Part shown: positions 8,937 through 17,897 of the stretch, piece by piece
How the letters are laid out: the number at the start of each line of letters is the position of its first letter
Position numbering within the stretch: position 1 is the stretch's first letter
DNA from: Dyadobacter psychrotolerans
Lineage (GTDB): Bacteria > Bacteroidota > Bacteroidia > Cytophagales > Spirosomataceae
Direction of reading: 5' to 3'
Length of the DNA: 64,000 nucleotides
NCBI RefSeq assembly: GCF_004349265.1
Contig: NZ_SMFL01000010.1
Span: 1-64,000, forward strand
Notes under the pieces: generated by a model
What the model saw: only the letters and a program-made list of their open reading frames with translations
What the model was told of the DNA's origin: nothing
The model's database searches: none
Position numbers and translations under genes: made by a program

Positions 8937-9569
8937 TTAGATATCCTTCTTCTTTCTTTTAGGTTTGCAATCTTTGCAAAAATCTCTAAGATCATCAATT
9001 TCTGATAATATCATTACATGTTGCTCCTGTAATCTTACTTCGGCCATTCCCATATTGGTACTTTGCCCTAGTTCGGAAGATTTTACAGCATATTCAGATT
9101 GCATATTGTCGTACAACTTCTGATAAAAGGATGGATCCGAAAAAGCCTTTTTGTTTTCATACATTGATTTCCTGAATTTACGGGCAAATAATTCAGCTAA
9201 ATCAAATTCCGCCTGCGCAAAGTTCAGAAGTTTTTTACTGACAATACTATCAGGAGCTATAATATAGGAAGCATTTCGGTTAAAGGTTGTAGTAACTTTT
9301 GAATTAAAATTTTTCGAAAACATAAATTCATAGTTACTCATTTGAAAAGCAAGATTGATCGTACAAGCAGCATAAATAGTATAAATATCTCCGCCAGTTC
9401 CTGATCGGGAGGCAGCAAAGTCTGATTCACTAAGTTTATAACTGCCATTCCAATCAAATACAGATTGTCCTGAAACGTTCGAAATAATAAACAGACAGCT
9501 TAAAATGCTAATGATATTTCGTTGATAAGCGAAAACTATTCTTTTTTTAAAATTCAGTTTGAAGTTCAA
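8937..9569 (-). CDS. Secreted protein of unknown function
   Basis: I do not recognise this 210-residue protein. It has a basic N-terminus (residues 1-17), a hydrophobic stretch and a likely signal-peptidase site after about residue 34 (V-S-G-Q), so it is probably exported to the periplasm. The mature part is rich in Asn, Phe and Tyr without an obvious domain. The C-terminus has a CxxC pair (C-K-D-C) and a basic tail. It sits between gldE and ssb; a terminator after ssb suggests it has its own promoter. The A+T content appears higher than in its neighbours. Confidence 0.6.
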   Translation of the reverse strand: MNFKLNFKKRIVFAYQRNIISILSCLFIISNVSGQSVFDWNGSYKLSESDFAASRSGTGGDIYTIYAACTINLAFQMSNYEFMFSKNFNSKVTTTFNRNASYIIAPDSIVSKKLLNFAQAEFDLAELFARKFRKSMYENKKAFSDPSFYQKLYDNMQSEYAVKSSELGQSTNMGMAEVRLQEQHVMILSEIDDLRDFCKDCKPKRKKKDI

Positions 9570-9607
9570 AGTATTAAGAAGTTCTAAATAAGTTACTTAA
9601 GTACAAA

Positions 9608-9635
9608 AATTACCCGTAACATTGTACGGGTAATT
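9608..9635 (-). terminator. Terminator downstream of ssb
   Basis: Arms 9608-9618 and 9625-9635 form an 11-bp perfect stem with a 6-base loop. On the minus strand the stem is followed by a T-rich tail, so it should end the mutY-ssb transcript. Confidence 0.75.
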
Positions 9636-9658
9636 AACAGAAAAAAAAATATTTTTTT

Positions 9659-10141
9659 TTAAAACGGAAGATCGTCATCATCACTTCCAGATGCCATGGA
9701 AGGTGGAACCGGATCAGCAGGACGAGGTGTTTGAGCGGGCCTCGGTGCAGATGGCTGAGCGTAACCTTGGGCCTGCCCGCTATTCTCACCACCAGAACCG
9801 GATCCCGATGGTCCGCCGAGCAGCGTCATACTATTGGCGCGGATTGTAACGCCCGTTCTTTGCTGCCCTTCCTTATCCGTCCAGCTGTCTGTGCGGATAC
9901 GCCCTTCAATATAAACCTGATTCCCTTTTTTTAGATATTTTTCGGCCACTTTTGCAAGTCCCTCCCACAATTCGATACGGTGCCATTCGGTGTTATCAAC
10001 ACGTTCACCGCTTTTATTGGTATAACTTTCGGTTGTTGCAATATTAAATTTGGCGACTGCCGAGCCGCTTTCAAGATAACGTACTTCGGGATCAGCCCCC
10101 AAATTTCCTATCAGAATAACCTTATTAACACTTCCTGCCAT
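9659..10141 (-). CDS. ssb: Single-stranded DNA-binding protein
   Basis: SSB coats single-stranded DNA during replication, repair and recombination. The OB-fold begins at N-K-V-I-L-I-G-N-L-G-A-D-P-E and contains the T-E-W-H-R-I segment. A Gly/Pro/Ser/Gln-rich linker leads to the acidic tip DDDDLPF that recruits partner proteins. I use the ATG at 10141 (160 residues); the 23 residues encoded further upstream have no family counterpart. It is downstream of mutY on the same strand, an arrangement known from other Bacteroidota. Confidence 0.95.
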   Translation of the reverse strand: MAGSVNKVILIGNLGADPEVRYLESGSAVAKFNIATTESYTNKSGERVDNTEWHRIELWEGLAKVAEKYLKKGNQVYIEGRIRTDSWTDKEGQQRTGVTIRANSMTLLGGPSGSGSGGENSGQAQGYAQPSAPRPAQTPRPADPVPPSMASGSDDDDLPF

Positions 10142-10298
10142 GATTCTTGCTTGTATTAAACTTTGTTGTAGGTTTAAATATAACAGATGTTCCTGTAAAA
10201 TAGAAGTCAAATATTATTAACAGACGATAATCTTCTTTTTAGGTAACATCATACTTTGGAAATACATCGGTTGATACCTATCCATGAAAGTATCTGCC

Positions 10299-11399
10299 TC
10301 ATAAATAATCCTCTTCCCTCAGCACCGTATCCACCAGAATTGGTTTTGGAAGCGAATGGATTTCCTCCGGTGAATAAAAATAAAGTCCTTCCGGCAGATT
10401 AATATCAGAATTCATTGGAATATCAACCCACCAAAATCTCACATTAAGCCTTTGATGTGTGAGCAGGTGCTGATAAACTTTCGGGATCTCTCTGATGCGC
10501 CCTTTTGAAAGAATATTATACATCACGATGTCATCAAAAAAGACATCGGGTGAATCAACCAGTTCTGTCGATTCAGTCATCAGAAAATCATATAAACCTT
10601 TCCAGATGTCCTTTCCTTTACGCTCCTGCATAGCGAGCTGATCACCTTTTTGAAGAATAAAATAATTAAAAAACCTGTTTCGTACGGCCGCTTTTTTTGT
10701 TTTGACAGGAAGCTTTGCCTGCATGTCAAACTTAAAAGCATAACAAATATCGTTAAAGGGACAAACCTTACAATCCGGAGCAACGGGAACACACTGAAGC
10801 GCTCCAAATTCAATCATCGCCTGGTTGTATGTAGCTGGATCTTCGTGTGAGACAAGCTGAACTGCAACTGCAGCAAATTCCTTTTTCCCTTCATTACTAA
10901 GTGTGTCCGTAAATATGCCAAACAACCTCGCCATTACACGATACACATTTCCGTCAATGGCAGGAATGGCCTCACCAAAAGCAAAAGATGCAATTGCGGC
11001 GGCCGTGTAATTTCCAAGACCTTTCAGTTTCGCCAGCTGCACAGCCGTTTGCGGAAATTTCCCCTCAAATTCAGCAACGATCTGCCTGGCCGTGAAATGC
11101 ATATTACGTGCTCTGGAATAATATCCCAGCCCCTGCCAAAGCCGGAGCACATCCCGTTCGTCCGCAGCGGCCAGGTCAAAAACGGTGGGATAGTCCGATA
11201 TAAATTTTTCATAGTATGGTGTACCCTGCGCAACGCGTGTCTGCTGCAGAATAATTTCCGATAACCAGATTTTATACGGGTCAGATGTTTGCCTCCAAAG
11301 CAGTGGCCGGTGATTTTGAAGATACCATGATTTCAGTTTTTTATTAAAATCAAATACCTGTAAATGATCAGATAGCATAACGTTTTTACTTATGTACAC
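10299..11399 (-). CDS. mutY: A/G-specific adenine glycosylase MutY
   Basis: MutY removes adenine mispaired with 8-oxoguanine in base-excision repair. Visible features are the L-Q-Q-T-R-V catalytic helix, the helix-hairpin-helix L-K-G-L-G-N-Y-T-A-A-A-I, and the catalytic Asp in A-I-D-G-N-V-Y-R-V. The four-cysteine iron-sulfur loop has the pattern C-x6-C-x2-C-x5-C. A C-terminal NUDIX-like 8-oxoG recognition domain covers about residues 235-366. Met8 (11378) is an alternative start close to the conserved region. ssb follows on the same strand. Confidence 0.95.
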   Translation of the reverse strand: MYISKNVMLSDHLQVFDFNKKLKSWYLQNHRPLLWRQTSDPYKIWLSEIILQQTRVAQGTPYYEKFISDYPTVFDLAAADERDVLRLWQGLGYYSRARNMHFTARQIVAEFEGKFPQTAVQLAKLKGLGNYTAAAIASFAFGEAIPAIDGNVYRVMARLFGIFTDTLSNEGKKEFAAVAVQLVSHEDPATYNQAMIEFGALQCVPVAPDCKVCPFNDICYAFKFDMQAKLPVKTKKAAVRNRFFNYFILQKGDQLAMQERKGKDIWKGLYDFLMTESTELVDSPDVFFDDIVMYNILSKGRIREIPKVYQHLLTHQRLNVRFWWVDIPMNSDINLPEGLYFYSPEEIHSLPKPILVDTVLREEDYL

Positions 11400-11463
11400 T
11401 GTTTTTTAACCGATTATAAAAAAAATGAAAATGCCATCCTTTTAAATTAAGGTAAAAATAGCG

Positions 11464-11471
11464 TACCTTTG
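11464..11471 (+). promoter_or_regulatory. -7 promoter box for the HU-like gene
   Basis: TACCTTTG matches TAnnTTTG and lies 66 bp before the GTG start. The -33 element is weak (T-rich at 11441). It leaves a 5' leader of about 60 bases. Confidence 0.55.
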
Positions 11472-11537
11472 TGTTCCCAAAATTTAGAGGAGCAAGTAAA
11501 TAAATGAAATAATATCCACTTAAAGTAAACAATCAAA

Positions 11538-11843
11538 GTGACTAAGGCAGACGTAATCGCACAAATTTCTGAGAAAACAGGCGTAGACAAGGGCGATGTT
11601 CAACAAACGCTAGAATCGTTTTTCACCGTGGTAAAGGACTCGCTGTCGGATGGTGAGAACCTTTATGTAAGAGGTTTTGGTAGCTTCATTAATAAAAAAC
11701 GTGCACGTAAAGTTGCCCGTAATATCTCGAAAGGAACTTCAATGATCATTGACGAGCATTTTGTACCAAGCTTCAAACCTGCCAAAGTTTTTGTTGAACA
11801 GGTAAAGGAAAGTGACAAATTGAAACTTGTCGCAGAAAAGTAA
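11538..11843 (+). CDS. HU/IHF family DNA-binding protein
   Basis: This is a 101-residue nucleoid-associated protein of the HU/IHF fold, which bends DNA as a dimer. The N-terminal helices start T-K-A-D-V-I-A-Q-I-S, G-F-G-S-F appears at the conserved turn, and the DNA-binding arm covers about residues 54-75. The usual arm sequence of HU is altered, as in many Bacteroidota paralogues. The start is GTG at 11538; an upstream ATG near 11503 is followed directly by a stop. The TPR gene follows 29 bp downstream, so they may be co-transcribed. Confidence 0.9.
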   Translation: MTKADVIAQISEKTGVDKGDVQQTLESFFTVVKDSLSDGENLYVRGFGSFINKKRARKVARNISKGTSMIIDEHFVPSFKPAKVFVEQVKESDKLKLVAEK

Positions 11844-11872
11844 TTGCCTATTACAGGTTTGGTTATAACAGT

Positions 11873-12712
11873 ATGAAAAAATCCATCATTCTTTCTTGTG
11901 TATTAGCAGTGGCTTTGGTTGGCACCTTATTCAGTCTTCCAAAGGTTGTTGTTAATAATAAAGGAAAAGAAATGGAAACTGAGAAGGCCCAGACGGAAGA
12001 GGCTTCAAAGGCACCGTCTGAGACCCCTGCAAATTCGCACGATGGAGCCACTTTTACTCCTGAACAGCAAAAGATCGTTGATCAGCTTAGAAGTGGCTTC
12101 GTTCTTGCAAAAGAAAGTGAAAAAGCGGCTGCCGGTTTGAAACTATCAGATAAGTTTGCTCAGCTTCAAAAATTTGACAGTGCAGCTTTTTATGCTGAAA
12201 AAGTAGCTCTTTTGTCTCCAACCGTTGAAAATCTGGTTCGGACAGGAGATCGTTATTATGAGGCATACGGTTTTGCGGTAGATGATCAAAAGGCAAAAAA
12301 CCTTGGCATCAAAACCCGAGAATATTACCAGAAAGCAATTGATAAAAATCCGGGTTTGCTCGCTGCAAAAGCCAACATGGCTATGACTTATGTAAACACA
12401 GAAAACCCGATGCAGGGAATTCTGATGCTTCGTGAAGTGATAGATACGGATCCTACCAATGAACTGGCTTTGTTCAATTTGGGTATTTTGTCCATGCGTT
12501 CAAACCAATACAGTAAAGCAGCCGACAGGTTTAGACAAATCCTGACTAACAATCCTGCTAATACCAAAGCGAAATTCTATTTAGGATTAACATTGGTTGA
12601 ACTGGGTAATAAAGAGGAAGCACGTAAAGTACTTTCAGAGGTTAAAAAGGAAGAGAAAGATCCTGTAATCCAGCAAGCAATTGGCGAACTGGAAGGTCGG
12701 CTGAACAATTGA
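11873..12712 (+). CDS. TPR-repeat protein with N-terminal membrane anchor
   Basis: The protein has 279 residues. Residues 5-22 form a hydrophobic signal or anchor, followed by a charged, low-complexity linker (K/E/T/A-rich, about 30-65). From about residue 100 there are tetratricopeptide repeats, recognisable by the patterns A-x2-N-M-A, A-L-F-N-L-G-I-L and A-K-F-Y-L-G-L-T-L-V-E-L-G. It likely scaffolds protein contacts in the periplasm. It follows the HU-like gene and precedes the small basic protein gene; its partner is unknown. Confidence 0.8.
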   Translation: MKKSIILSCVLAVALVGTLFSLPKVVVNNKGKEMETEKAQTEEASKAPSETPANSHDGATFTPEQQKIVDQLRSGFVLAKESEKAAAGLKLSDKFAQLQKFDSAAFYAEKVALLSPTVENLVRTGDRYYEAYGFAVDDQKAKNLGIKTREYYQKAIDKNPGLLAAKANMAMTYVNTENPMQGILMLREVIDTDPTNELALFNLGILSMRSNQYSKAADRFRQILTNNPANTKAKFYLGLTLVELGNKEEARKVLSEVKKEEKDPVIQQAIGELEGRLNN

Positions 12713-12759
12713 CGAACAAAATTTAAGAATACAATTATTTATTTATAAACGATATATTT

Positions 12760-12849
12760 ATGCCTTGCGGAAAAAAAAGAAAGAGACATAAGATCTCCAC
12801 TCATAAGAGAAAGAAACGCCTTAGAAAAAACAGACATAAGAAGAAATAA
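12760..12849 (+). CDS. 29-residue basic AURKAIP1/COX24-like (mS38-like) protein
   Basis: The ORF reads M-P-C-G-K-K-R-K-R-H-K and continues with Lys, Arg and His to a stop after 29 codons; about two thirds of residues are basic. This matches small Bacteroidota proteins annotated as AURKAIP1/COX24 domain proteins, related to the C-terminus of mitochondrial ribosomal protein mS38. A ribosome-associated role is therefore likely, but it is inference. It lies just upstream of rng and is too short for many gene callers. Confidence 0.8.
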   Translation: MPCGKKRKRHKISTHKRKKRLRKNRHKKK

Positions 12850-12856
12850 TTGGTAA

Positions 12857-12889
12857 ATGACCGGATTTATGCTAAATTGATCCGGTCAT
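12857..12889. promoter_or_regulatory. Hairpin between the 29-residue gene and rng
   Basis: Arms 12857-12866 and 12880-12889 form a perfect 10-bp GC-rich stem with a 13-base loop directly after the small gene. There is no T-run, so it is not a typical intrinsic terminator. It may be an mRNA-stabilising or processing structure in the rng leader. A weaker CCGG-rich stem follows at about 12913-12935. Confidence 0.45.
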
Positions 12890-12978
12890 ACCATCTTCAC
12901 CCTGTTGTGTTGCCCGGATTTCTTGTATAACCGGGAGGTCAAGTATTAACTTTATATAGCCATTCAGTTGGTTGAACA

Positions 12979-14541
12979 TTGAGTAACGAATTACTAATCA
13001 ATTCTACTCAAAAGGGAGAACGTATAGCCCTTTTGCAGGATAAACGTCTTTTAGAATATCACGTTGAAACACCGGATCAAAGCTTTACCGTAGGTGACAT
13101 CTACCTTGGTACAGTGAGGAAACTTGTGGCAGGGCTAAATGCAGCCTTTGTAGACGTGGGATTTGAGAAAGATGCTTTTTTGCATTACCTCGATTTAGGG
13201 CCGAACATCAATTCTCTTAACAAAATAACCAAAGACGTTATATCCAAACGCGTTAATTCAGGCAAATTGAGTAACTTCAAGATGGAGCCTGAAATTGAAA
13301 AGTTAGGAAAAATTGACAAAGTTCTTTCGAAGAATCAGCCAATCCTGGTTCAGATTGTGAAGGAACCTATCTCTACAAAGGGTCCCCGCCTGTCCTGTGA
13401 CATTTCCATTGCAGGACGTTATATCGTGCTTGTTCCCTTTTCCAACTCTGTTAACCTTTCAAAAAAGATTACAGATAAACAGGAAAGAAACCGCCTTCAG
13501 CGGCTGATGTCTTCCATTAAACCTGCAAACTTCGGTGTGATTATCCGTACCGTAGCAACAGGAAAAGATGTTGACGAGCTGAATAAGGATCTTCAGGACT
13601 GTCTGGATAAATGGGAAAACGGGATTAAAACGCTTCGCGATGCCAAACCACGGGACCGCGTGATAGGTGAAATGAACCGTGCCTCTTCAATCATTCGCGA
13701 CATGTTAAACGAATCGTTTGACAGTATTACGGTTGATTCAAAAGAAGTTTACGACGACATTAAGGCGTACATTCACAATATTGCTCCGGATAAAGAGAAT
13801 ATTCTTAAACTGCATAATGGCAAGAATAAGATATTTGAACAATTCGGTCTTGAAAAACAGATCAAAGGTCTTTTTGGACGTTCGGTCAGTCTGCCTAACG
13901 GTGGTTACCTGATCATTGAACATACCGAAGCTCTGCACGTTATCGACGTAAACAGCGGTAACAAATCAAATTCTGAGGAAGACCAGGAAGCTACCGCTTT
14001 GAGTGTCAACCTGGAAGCAGCCAAAGAAGTAGCACGCCAGTTGCGTTTACGTGATATGGGTGGTATCATTGTCGTGGATTTTATCGATATGAAGAAAGCG
14101 GAAAATAAACGCGTTCTTTTCGATACTATGCGTGATGAGATGAAGGGAGACAGATCTAAATACACGGTTCTGCCACTTTCTAAATTCGGTTTGCTGCAAA
14201 TTACACGTCAGCGTGTAAGACCGGAAATGAACATTGTTACCCGTGAAACCTGCCCTACCTGCGGCGGTACCGGTACGATTCAGGCAAGTATTCTTGTTTC
14301 CGATGTAATCGCTAACAATCTGGATTACATTTTAACCAAACAAAACGAAAGAGGAATCACCATTTCTCTTCATCCGTTCCTGCATTCTTTCTTTACCAAA
14401 GGACTTATATCTGAACAGGTAAAATGGCTTTTTCAATATAAAACCTGGGTAAAGCTAATTAAAGATACTTCGCTGGGAGTGGTTGACTTCAAATTCCATA
14501 ACCGCTACGGAGAGGAAATCGAAATTGTTCCGGGAAATTGA
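12979..14541 (+). CDS. rng: Ribonuclease E/G family protein (RNase G type)
   Basis: RNase E/G enzymes cleave single-stranded AU-rich RNA in rRNA maturation and mRNA decay. This 520-residue protein has the short RNase G form without a long C-terminal scaffold. The S1-like domain covers about residues 35-125. Catalytic acidic residues are in V-I-D-V-N-S-G near 320 and I-V-V-D-F-I-D-M near 365. The zinc-link CPTCGGTG is near 430. The start is a TTG at 12979 giving S-N-E-L-L-I-N, the usual family N-terminus. It may be co-expressed with the small basic protein upstream. Confidence 0.93.
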   Translation: MSNELLINSTQKGERIALLQDKRLLEYHVETPDQSFTVGDIYLGTVRKLVAGLNAAFVDVGFEKDAFLHYLDLGPNINSLNKITKDVISKRVNSGKLSNFKMEPEIEKLGKIDKVLSKNQPILVQIVKEPISTKGPRLSCDISIAGRYIVLVPFSNSVNLSKKITDKQERNRLQRLMSSIKPANFGVIIRTVATGKDVDELNKDLQDCLDKWENGIKTLRDAKPRDRVIGEMNRASSIIRDMLNESFDSITVDSKEVYDDIKAYIHNIAPDKENILKLHNGKNKIFEQFGLEKQIKGLFGRSVSLPNGGYLIIEHTEALHVIDVNSGNKSNSEEDQEATALSVNLEAAKEVARQLRLRDMGGIIVVDFIDMKKAENKRVLFDTMRDEMKGDRSKYTVLPLSKFGLLQITRQRVRPEMNIVTRETCPTCGGTGTIQASILVSDVIANNLDYILTKQNERGITISLHPFLHSFFTKGLISEQVKWLFQYKTWVKLIKDTSLGVVDFKFHNRYGEEIEIVPGN

Positions 14542-14574
14542 TTAGCTGTTAACTAAAAAAAAGCCTTCTTGTGC

Positions 14575-15402
14575 TTATCTACCTTTCCAAACCGGATTTC
14601 TTTTCTGTTTAAAAGCCAGAGCACCTTCTTGTGCGTCTTCAGATTCAAGAAGTTTATCCAGTTGACTTTTCAGGTAACTGTGATGTTCGATTTTTGGAAT
14701 ATTGCTTAGATTTTGACAGGCTTCCATTCCTGATTGAATGGCGTAGGGAGCATTGTTACATATGGTTTTAGCAAGAACCTTTGCTTCCCAGGAAATTTTC
14801 TCAAGATCAATTATACTGGTAATCAAACCCATTCCCAGGGCTTCATTTGCATTATAACTTCTTCCGGTTATAGCCATTTCCAGAATTTTTCGACTGGGAA
14901 TAATTGGCATTAATGACGCCATTACCTGCATTGGCCAAATCCCCCTTTTTACTTCGGGCAAGCTGAAGGTCGCTTCCGGAACACTTAAAACAAAATTACA
15001 TCCGCAGATCAGCAAAAATCCTCCTGCAAGAACAGGGCCTTCGACTACCGCAATGCTGGGTTTTAAAAGCTGAGCAAAAGCATCACCCAATCTAATCTCC
15101 TGATTTGGCACAGGCAAATTATGATTTACAGTATCCGCAATTGCATCATGAAAGGCATTTAAATCAGCACCTGCACAAAAAACAGGTCCTTTTGCATCAA
15201 GTATTACACAACGCACGTGTGGATGATGGTGTGCATAAGCAAGAGAAAAAGTGATTTCCGCAGCCATGGTCGGTGTAAACGCATTACGTTTTTCCGGTCT
15301 GTTTAGTGTGATCCTAAAGATATGGTCTTCCAGTGATGTTTGGATAAACAGCAACGGTATATCGTCGAACTTTTCAACATCCTGTTTTGTATAAAACTGC
15401 AT
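14575..15402 (-). CDS. Enoyl-CoA hydratase/isomerase family protein
   Basis: This is a 275-residue crotonase-fold protein. The oxyanion-hole segments are visible: N-R-P-E-K-R-N-A-F near residue 35 and F-C-A-G-A-D-L near 75, then V-L-A-G-G-F-L near 125. The Glu in L-P-E-V-K-R-G is at the position of a catalytic Glu of hydratases. Specific substrate is not predictable; fatty-acid or branched-chain acyl-CoA is usual. The 20 or so residues before the fold are extra, so the start may be later. It is on the minus strand downstream of the M20 peptidase gene, 52 bp away. Confidence 0.85.
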   Translation of the reverse strand: MQFYTKQDVEKFDDIPLLFIQTSLEDHIFRITLNRPEKRNAFTPTMAAEITFSLAYAHHHPHVRCVILDAKGPVFCAGADLNAFHDAIADTVNHNLPVPNQEIRLGDAFAQLLKPSIAVVEGPVLAGGFLLICGCNFVLSVPEATFSLPEVKRGIWPMQVMASLMPIIPSRKILEMAITGRSYNANEALGMGLITSIIDLEKISWEAKVLAKTICNNAPYAIQSGMEACQNLSNIPKIEHHSYLKSQLDKLLESEDAQEGALAFKQKRNPVWKGR

Positions 15403-15454
15403 ATCTGTAAGATTTCTACTGCTGACTTAATATCCTTCCTTCACTAATTCGTCC

Positions 15455-16543
15455 CTATAATTTTAACACCTCTTCCAACATGGCAATATACTGCACAATT
15501 CCCTCTTCAATTTCCCACAAATAAATAAACTCATCCGCACTATGGGAGCGCCCGGAATGACCTGGCCCCATCTTTAATGACGGACAGTCGAGCAGTGCCT
15601 GATCAGATGTTGTTGGCGAACCATAAGCGCTTCGTCCCATCCGCAAGCCTGCCTGCACAATGGGATGTTCCATAGGAATACTCGAAGGTCTTAAACGAAT
15701 CGAACGTGCATTTACTTCCGATTCCACATGTTCCTGAATGACATCTATGATTTCTTCAAGTGTATATTGATCAGTCGCCCGAACATCAATCGTAAACGTG
15801 CAAACATCCGGCACTACATTATGCTGTGTCCCGGCATTGATGATCGTAACGGACATTTTTACCGGCCCTAAGGTCGGAGAAACCTTTGGAAACTGATAGC
15901 GGGTAATCCAGCTGATATCCTTTAACGCTTTATAAATTGCATTGTCTCCTTCTTCCCTCGCTGCATGTCCGGATTTTCCCTTTGCTGTACAATCCAGCAC
16001 CAGCAATCCTTTTTCCGCAACTGCAAGCTGCATATCGGTAGGCTCTCCCACTATTGCAAAGGAAATCTCAGGTAATTCAGGTACCACAATTTCCAGACCT
16101 TCTTTACCTGAAACTTCTTCCTCTGCTGTTGCTGCTATCACAATATTGTATGCAAGATCTGCACGATCATAAAAATAACAAAACGTAGCTATCAGCGAGA
16201 CCAGGCAACCTCCTGCATCATTGCTACCCAACCCAAACATTTTTTGGTCCTGAACCAGTGCTTCGAAAGGATCCAGCGTCCAGGATTTATTTGGTTTTAC
16301 CGTGTCATGATGAGAATTCAAAAGCAAAGTTGGCCTGCTCGCATCAAAATGAAGATTATAAGCCCAGATGTTATTTTTCTTTCGCTGGAAAGGAATATTT
16401 TTTCTTTTAAAAAAAGCTTCAATTAAAAGCGCTGTATCATCTTCTTCTCTACTGAATGACTGTGTTTCGATCAGCTGTTTTAGAAGAACAATTGCCTCAC
16501 TGGTCAATATTTTTATATTTTTAATGGCTGCCAATGTGTCCAT
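15455..16543 (-). CDS. M20 peptidase, likely N-acylcitrulline/ornithine deacylase
   Basis: This 362-residue protein belongs to the ArgE/DapE/ACY1 zinc hydrolases. Metal and catalytic residues are seen in S-H-H-D-T-V near residue 77, G-S-N-D-A-G-G near 107, A-T-A-E-E-E-V near 140 and the late G-P-G-H-S-G-R-S-H-S-A-D-E block. The window also carries an ArgF'-type transcarbamylase, which acts on N-acylornithine, so the matching deacylase should remove the acyl group from N-acylcitrulline. That assignment rests on pathway context. Upstream on the same strand is proBA. Confidence 0.8.
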   Translation of the reverse strand: MDTLAAIKNIKILTSEAIVLLKQLIETQSFSREEDDTALLIEAFFKRKNIPFQRKKNNIWAYNLHFDASRPTLLLNSHHDTVKPNKSWTLDPFEALVQDQKMFGLGSNDAGGCLVSLIATFCYFYDRADLAYNIVIAATAEEEVSGKEGLEIVVPELPEISFAIVGEPTDMQLAVAEKGLLVLDCTAKGKSGHAAREEGDNAIYKALKDISWITRYQFPKVSPTLGPVKMSVTIINAGTQHNVVPDVCTFTIDVRATDQYTLEEIIDVIQEHVESEVNARSIRLRPSSIPMEHPIVQAGLRMGRSAYGSPTTSDQALLDCPSLKMGPGHSGRSHSADEFIYLWEIEEGIVQYIAMLEEVLKL

Positions 16544-16646
16544 AACGGGTGGGTTATTCTCAGATTATTTTGCGCAAAGGTATGAAAAAAGGGAGTCGTA
16601 CCGATCAGCACAACTCCCTTAGAATTCAATTAGAAATTTCAGTCAG

Positions 16647-17897
16647 TTACCATCTTACCTGACCATCACCCCTGACAACCCATTTTTCGGTAACCAGTTT
16701 TTCCAACGCAAACGGGCCGCGTGCATGTAGTTTTTGTGTGGAGATACCAATTTCCGCTCCCAGGGCAAATACACCGCCATCGGTAAAGCGTGTTGAGGCA
16801 TTTGCATAAACAGCAGCCGCATCAACTTCATTAAGGAAGGTTTCAATCGCCTCAGCATCACGGGAAATAATTGCTTCCGAATGACGGGAGGAATGATTTC
16901 TGATATGCTCCAATGCTTCATCAAGTCCGTTTAAAACCCTTACAGAACATTTATAGTCAAGAAACTCCCTTCCGAAATCTTCCGGCTGCGCCTTTTTCAG
17001 GAAAGGATATTCTGCTTTTTGAAAGATACTGAAAGACGTTTCATCGGCAAAAACCTCCACGTTCCATTTTACAAATTCTTCTTTTAGCTTTGGTAAAAAT
17101 GCTTCCGCAACAGCAGCATCAACCAAAATCGTGTCAAGCGAATTACACACCGAAGGACGGGAAACCTTAGCATTTACTACAATATTCGCAGCCTTATCCA
17201 GATCTGCGGTTTTTTCTACATAGGTATGGCAAACGCCTGCACCCGTTTCAATTGTAGGAACCCGTGAATTCTCCCGGACATATTTAATCAGGCTTTCGGA
17301 ACCTCTCGGAATAATAATATCAACATACTTGGTTGCAGTTAGCAATTCACTCACAAATCCCCTTCCTGTTGGCAATAAATTTACCGCTGCACGATCAACA
17401 TCAGCTTCTTCCAGACTTTCATGAATGAGGCTTACGAGATAGCTGTTGGAAAAATGAGCTTCCTTTCCTCCTTTTAAAACACAGGCATTGGCTGAGCGAA
17501 GGCAAAGTGCGGCAACGTCCAATGTTACATTTGGCCGGGATTCATAAATAACACCCACGACGCCTAGCGGGACCGCAATTTTCCGAAGAGAAAGTCCCTG
17601 CTCGATCGTCTTTTCGAGCAGCACTTCTCCGGTTGGATCGGGTAAAGAAGCAATATCCTTCAAACTTTGGACCAGACCTTTTATCCTGCCTTCATTTAAT
17701 AGGAGACGATCCTTTTTGGGATCTGCATCATCCATCAATTCGAGATCCTTTTGATTTTCTTCAATGATCCGATTCGTATTTGACAAAACTTTTTCAGAAA
17801 GTGAAATCAGCAAATCAGCACGTTGCTGGCCTGATAATTTCCTGACTGTACTTGCCGCTTCCTGCGTAGCTTTTAAAAGTGGTATGATGGATTCCAT
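16647..17897 (-). CDS. proA: Glutamate-5-semialdehyde dehydrogenase
   Basis: ProA reduces glutamyl-5-phosphate to glutamate-5-semialdehyde with NADPH, the second step of proline synthesis. The 416-residue length is standard. E-S-R-P-N-V-T-L-D near residue 120 and the catalytic Cys region S-R-P-S-V-C-N-S-L-D near 250 are visible, as is the late G-A-E-I-G-I-S-T-Q-K-L-H-A-R-G-P block. Its ATG overlaps the proB stop by one base (TAATG), so translation is probably coupled. Confidence 0.96.
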   Translation of the reverse strand: MESIIPLLKATQEAASTVRKLSGQQRADLLISLSEKVLSNTNRIIEENQKDLELMDDADPKKDRLLLNEGRIKGLVQSLKDIASLPDPTGEVLLEKTIEQGLSLRKIAVPLGVVGVIYESRPNVTLDVAALCLRSANACVLKGGKEAHFSNSYLVSLIHESLEEADVDRAAVNLLPTGRGFVSELLTATKYVDIIIPRGSESLIKYVRENSRVPTIETGAGVCHTYVEKTADLDKAANIVVNAKVSRPSVCNSLDTILVDAAVAEAFLPKLKEEFVKWNVEVFADETSFSIFQKAEYPFLKKAQPEDFGREFLDYKCSVRVLNGLDEALEHIRNHSSRHSEAIISRDAEAIETFLNEVDAAAVYANASTRFTDGGVFALGAEIGISTQKLHARGPFALEKLVTEKWVVRGDGQVRW

